Of a stretch of 64,000 nucleotides of DNA, positions 60,946 to 64,000 are shown piece by piece; positions within the stretch are counted from its first letter, which is position 1, and every line of letters begins with the position of its first letter. The stretch lies in assembly GCA_963757945.1 (NCBI GenBank), contig CAVWTN010000002.1, positions 868,001 to 932,000 on the forward strand. Reading direction: 5' to 3'. A model generated the notes under the pieces. The model saw only the letters and a list, made by a program, of their open reading frames with translations. It had not been told where the DNA came from and did not search any database. Origin of the DNA: CAVWTN01 sp963757945 (GTDB taxonomy: Bacteria > Vulcanimicrobiota > Vulcanimicrobiia > Vulcanimicrobiales > Vulcanimicrobiaceae). A program made the translations under genes and the position numbers.

Positions 60946-62553
60946 TCATGTCGCCGGCGGCACGCTCGCACCGGTCAGTTGTCTCGCGAGCAGGTTTGCA
61001 TTCCGGGCTACGATCGCATAGATCGAGAGCTGCGGATTCGCGCCGATGCTCGTCGGAAACACGGATCCGTCGAAGACGGAGACGTTCTCCACGTGATGGT
61101 GACGGCCGGTTCCATCGACGACCGCTTCCTTTGGATCCGCGCCCATGCCGCAGCCGCCCATCACGTGCGCGCTCACGACTCGCGTACGCAGCGTCTCCAA
61201 CCGCAATTGCGAGATCGCTTCATGGGCGCGTGCGACATCGCCGTATGGGCTCGCGTCCTCGTGCAACGGAAGCACGCTTTTCGCCCCGGCGGCGAATTGG
61301 ATCTGCGCCATCGTGACGAACGCGCGCCGCACGCCTTCCCAGATGTACGGTGCGAGCGGATAATCGAGCAGCGGCGTGCCGTCGTCCTTGAGCGAGACCG
61401 TGCCGCCGCCGCTCTCCTCGTGGAAGCCGTCACGCAGCAGCGCGATGATCACGTGAACGTTGCGCAATTGCGTCATGAGTTGCGCCTGCGCCTCGCCGAA
61501 CGACGTAAGCGTCGTCGCGACCAGCAGCGGGTGCAACGGGGGCACTTCAAGCTTGTAGCCGATCGGCCCGTCGAACGGTGCCTCCAGAAAGTGATCGGAG
61601 AAGAGCGATTGCGGCGCGCCGGAATACCCCTCGACGGGCTGCGGCATCACAGCCGCCGAGGCCACCGTCGGATGGAGGAACGTGCGGATCCCGACGCGAC
61701 CGTTCGGGTCAGGCAGCCTGCTGCGCAACAGCAAGGCCGGGCTCCCGATCGCGCCCGCGGCCAGCACGAAATGTCGCGCGCGCACGCGAACCGTGCGTGC
61801 CGCCGGTGCGATGCCGCCGGGATCCATCGCCGTGCAGATCAGTTCCGTCACGCGGTTTCCGTCGAACGCCAAACGCTCGGCGCGCGTACGGCTGAACAGC
61901 CGCGCGCCGCGGCGCAGCGCTGCCGGAATCGCCGTTACGAGCATCGACTGCTTCGCGTTCGTGGGGCAGCCCATGCCGCAATAGCCGAGGTTGCGGCACC
62001 CCGCGACGTTGCGGCGAACGGCGCCGGTCGGAATGCCGAGCGCGCGCGCACCGGCGCGCAGGAGTTCGTTGTTCGCATTCGGCGCGACGTGCCATGCTGC
62101 AACGTGCAGGCGCTGCTCCATCAAAGCGAACCATGGCGCGAGTTCGCTCTCCGAATAGTCCGCTAACCCGTAGCGCTCGCGCCAACGGCGCAGCGTCGCC
62201 GCGGGGGTGCGGAAGCTCGACGTCCAGTTGACGGTCGTCGAGCCGCCGACGCAGCGGCCTTGAAGAATGTTGATGCCTGTGTCTTTGGTCTTGCGCGCCG
62301 CCGACTCTTGATAGAGGTCGCGATACGCTTCGGGCTCGCGCATGTGAAAATCGGAGGACGTCCGCAGCGGGCCCTCCTCGATCAGGACGACGCGCAACCC
62401 GGCTCGCGAGAGGATCTCAGCCGCCGTCCCGCCGCCCGCGCCCGTTCCGGCGATCGCGACGTCGGCCTCGACCTCGACGTCCGACGTCAAACGCGATGCG
62501 TCGTGGGTCTCCCAGCCGCCGCGAACGCCCTCGGCGACGATGTCGCGGATCAT
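60946..62553 (-). CDS. GMC-family FAD oxidoreductase
   Basis: The 535-residue protein has the FAD fold VAIAGTGAGGGTAAEILSR, the GMC segment LQGRCVGGSTTVNWT and the C-terminal signature HVMGGCGMGADP followed by VFDGSVFPTSIGANPQLS. CGMGCPTNAK is typical of the gluconate-dehydrogenase / cholesterol-oxidase-like branch. It likely oxidises an alcohol or polyol. Its start overlaps the stop of a Tat-signal protein (ATGA), the usual pairing of a catalytic subunit with a small export partner. Confidence 0.88.
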   Translation of the reverse strand: MIRDIVAEGVRGGWETHDASRLTSDVEVEADVAIAGTGAGGGTAAEILSRAGLRVVLIEEGPLRTSSDFHMREPEAYRDLYQESAARKTKDTGINILQGRCVGGSTTVNWTSSFRTPAATLRRWRERYGLADYSESELAPWFALMEQRLHVAAWHVAPNANNELLRAGARALGIPTGAVRRNVAGCRNLGYCGMGCPTNAKQSMLVTAIPAALRRGARLFSRTRAERLAFDGNRVTELICTAMDPGGIAPAARTVRVRARHFVLAAGAIGSPALLLRSRLPDPNGRVGIRTFLHPTVASAAVMPQPVEGYSGAPQSLFSDHFLEAPFDGPIGYKLEVPPLHPLLVATTLTSFGEAQAQLMTQLRNVHVIIALLRDGFHEESGGGTVSLKDDGTPLLDYPLAPYIWEGVRRAFVTMAQIQFAAGAKSVLPLHEDASPYGDVARAHEAISQLRLETLRTRVVSAHVMGGCGMGADPKEAVVDGTGRHHHVENVSVFDGSVFPTSIGANPQLSIYAIVARNANLLARQLTGASVPPAT

Positions 62554-63083
62554 TCTTTGCCGAGCACGGGCGGACCGGGGTATGCGATCCGCGACCACGA
62601 TCTGGGATTGCCGTACCAGGCCGCGTCGATCAGCTGATGCAACGCGTCGTAGGCGCTCCGCAAACGCTCGATCGGGCTCGAGCGCCAGGCTTGCAAGAAG
62701 CGCTCGATCTCCGTCGATGACGCGCGGTCCCATGACGGCAGCACCCCCGCGACGACAATCCGCGCCGGCGGAAAACCGAGCAAACCGAAGAGCTGACCGA
62801 CCTCACGCTGCGCGCTCGGAGTCAAGCCCGCGACGGCGGTATCCGTGCCCTGCACGACCTCGCGCAGCGCGGTTTGGAACGCATCGCCCGGCGGGAGCGC
62901 GCCCGCGAGCATGACCGGCGCGATCGCGGCAACGATCGAGCGCGCCGCCGGATCGAGCGCTGCCGGCCGGGCGCCGCGCTCCTGCTCCGGCCCGGCGCGC
63001 GCGACGCGTGCGGCGACGGCGGTCGCGCTCAGCGTCGCAATCGTTCCGAAACCAACCAAGAGGAGCCGGCGCCTAGTGAGCAC
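62550..63083 (-). CDS. Tat-signal protein, gluconate 2-dehydrogenase subunit 3-like
   Basis: The 177-residue protein starts MLTRRRLLLVGFGTIATL, a twin-arginine-type signal with a following hydrophobic stretch. The helical mature part (RSIVAAIAPVMLAGALPPGD, EIERFLQAWRSSPIERLRSA, RIAYPGPP) resembles small subunits of membrane gluconate dehydrogenases. It probably carries the folded GMC partner across the membrane. The pair would then act in the periplasm, passing electrons to a cytochrome. Confidence 0.75.
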   Translation of the reverse strand: MLTRRRLLLVGFGTIATLSATAVAARVARAGPEQERGARPAALDPAARSIVAAIAPVMLAGALPPGDAFQTALREVVQGTDTAVAGLTPSAQREVGQLFGLLGFPPARIVVAGVLPSWDRASSTEIERFLQAWRSSPIERLRSAYDALHQLIDAAWYGNPRSWSRIAYPGPPVLGKE

Positions 63084-63151
63084 GGCCGCTGCATTCGGTA
63101 TGCAAACTCGAAGCCATGCGTGCCGCGCCGGCTCACGTCCGCCCCTAAGCG

Positions 63152-63178
63152 GAACGCCGCCCGGAAAGGGCGGCGTTC
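63152..63178 (-). terminator. Strong hairpin downstream of the patatin gene
   Basis: GAACGCCGCCC (63152-63162) pairs perfectly with GGGCGGCGTTC (63168-63178), an 11-bp stem with a GGAAA loop. It lies 37 bases beyond the patatin stop and 68 bases before the start of the Tat-signal gene. No clear T run follows on the minus strand, so it may be a terminator or an mRNA-stabilising hairpin. Confidence 0.55.
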
Positions 63179-63215
63179 TTCAGGTTGCGACCGGATGCGC
63201 GCGCAAGCGTTGCGC

Positions 63216-64000
63216 TCAGCCGCGCACGAGGTCTCCGTTCCCGGCTTCGGCGGGGGCGTCGTGGCCCTTGCGGACGCCTTCGTTCGCCGTGGCCTGTTTT
63301 TTCGCCGCCGGGACTGCGGCCGCAACGGGCGCTGCCGCTATTGCCGCGGGCGCCTCGGGCGCCGCCGGCGCCGGTGCAGCCGCGGGTGCGGCAACGCTCA
63401 CGAGCCGGCCTGCGATCTTCACATCGCTCGCGATGTGCTTGCCGTACGTGCCGTACCGATAGAGCGCGGCGCGATCTCCGCCGACCCCCGCGACGAGTTG
63501 CGGGAAGTGCAATGCCGCGTGCATGTCCTTGCGGCCGAGCTCCCGTCGCAATTCGATCGAGCGCGGCGAAAAATCCGCATCGCTGAACGCAAACGTCGCA
63601 TCGCCCGGATCTCCGCCCGCCGCGCTGTTGTATTCGTACATCACTTGATAGATGACGAGCGTCGCCTTCTCACCTACAGCCGGACGATGCTGATGCCGAT
63701 CGACGATCATTTCCGCGATGCGCTTGCGCGAGCCGTATTGGATGCACTTCTGCCGCCAACTGACTTCGTCCATCGTTCGCGGGATCTCGCCCTGCCGATC
63801 CCAGACATGAATGTCGAAGACGATCGTCGGCTCCGTGACGAGTTCATCTTGCAGATCGAGGAGCGGCGTGTTCGAGCACACTCCGCCGTCGAAGTAGTAC
63901 TGGCCGTCGATGCTGACCGGCGGGAACGCGGGCGGCAACGCACTGCTCGCGAGCACGTGCTTGGGCTCCAAGTGCAAGGTCTTCGAATCGAAGAACACCA
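63216..64000 (-). CDS. Patatin-like phospholipase (5' truncated by window end)
   Basis: The visible C-terminal part (about 261 residues) has the patatin catalytic-aspartate region: ASSALPPAFPPVSIDGQYYFDGG, here split as ALPPAFPPV and YYFDGGVCSNTPL with D-G-G. A regulatory-looking helix region follows, with a low-complexity Ala/Pro tail before the stop. The nucleophile elbow (G-x-S-x-G) lies beyond the window. Patatin proteins hydrolyse acyl lipids. The gene continues past 64000. Confidence 0.82.
   Translation of the reverse strand, partial: VFFDSKTLHLEPKHVLASSALPPAFPPVSIDGQYYFDGGVCSNTPLLDLQDELVTEPTIVFDIHVWDRQGEIPRTMDEVSWRQKCIQYGSRKRIAEMIVDRHQHRPAVGEKATLVIYQVMYEYNSAAGGDPGDATFAFSDADFSPRSIELRRELGRKDMHAALHFPQLVAGVGGDRAALYRYGTYGKHIASDVKIAGRLVSVAAPAAAPAPAAPEAPAAIAAAPVAAAVPAAKKQATANEGVRKGHDAPAEAGNGDLVRG

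Overview
The window is GC-rich bacterial chromosome (by eye roughly two thirds G+C), densely packed, with many 4-base ATGA/GTGA start-stop overlaps. It encodes an aerobic A2-type caa3 cytochrome oxidase, heme A assembly, lipoproteins, type IV pilin-like proteins and many GTG/TTG starts. No rRNA or tRNA was seen, so taxonomy stays open. The overall gene style recalls uncultured lineages such as Eremiobacterota (WPS-2); that is an impression, not a demonstration.

Layout. 1-2.7 kb: end of a fatty-acid hydroxylase-family gene, an MGDG-synthase-like glycosyltransferase and a PAS-GGDEF protein. 2.9-4.7 kb: a trans-sulfuration enzyme flanked by two gene remnants (Uma2 nuclease, SMR drug exporter). 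4.7-8.2 kb: ROK sugar kinase divergent from an M20 amidohydrolase, a Cys-cluster protein and an AhpD-like protein. 8.2-13.5 kb: a seven-gene minus-strand operon (PrcB-like lipoprotein, alanine racemase, hypothetical protein, release factor 3, lipoprotein, threonine dehydratase-like, DoxX). 13.6-17.1 kb: a candidate c-di-GMP riboswitch, then ctaA, ctaB and an MFS exporter. 17.2-23.2 kb: HEAT-repeat protein, LCP ligase, CusF-like and SCO proteins, an epimerase. 23.3-27.3 kb: a five-gene pilin-like operon. 27.3-31.1 kb: cytochrome oxidase operon (coxB-coxA-coxC plus two tiny membrane proteins). 31.3-36.5 kb: a self-contained gene with 18 perfect decapeptide repeats, then three tandem paralogous helical-repeat proteins. 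36.5-39.8 kb: an amino-sugar operon (FAD oxidoreductase, HELAH protein, BadF-type kinase, NanE). 39.9-49.8 kb: a membrane-anchored STAND ATPase, an ICMT-like protein, a frameshifted hydantoinase A, a permease-PDZ fusion, a frameshifted GH20 hexosaminidase and a serine hydrolase. 50-57 kb: aldehyde dehydrogenase, sodium:solute symporter, and a GAF-PAS-GAF-GGDEF-EAL protein with a small partner. 57-59.1 kb: ECF sigma, anti-sigma, metallo-hydrolase. 59.1-64 kb: serine hydrolase with a mono-heme cytochrome, GMC oxidoreductase with a Tat-exported partner, and a truncated patatin.

Three themes connect regions. Respiration: the oxidase operon, ctaA/ctaB and the SCO copper chaperone all serve oxidase assembly. 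Amino sugars: GH20, NanE, a BadF-type kinase and a ROK kinase. Cyclic di-GMP: two GGDEF proteins and a candidate riboswitch in front of heme A synthesis. The most unusual locus is 31.28-32.07 kb, where a tandem-repeat gene has its own promoter and terminator and all inter-repeat variation is silent in exactly one reading frame.
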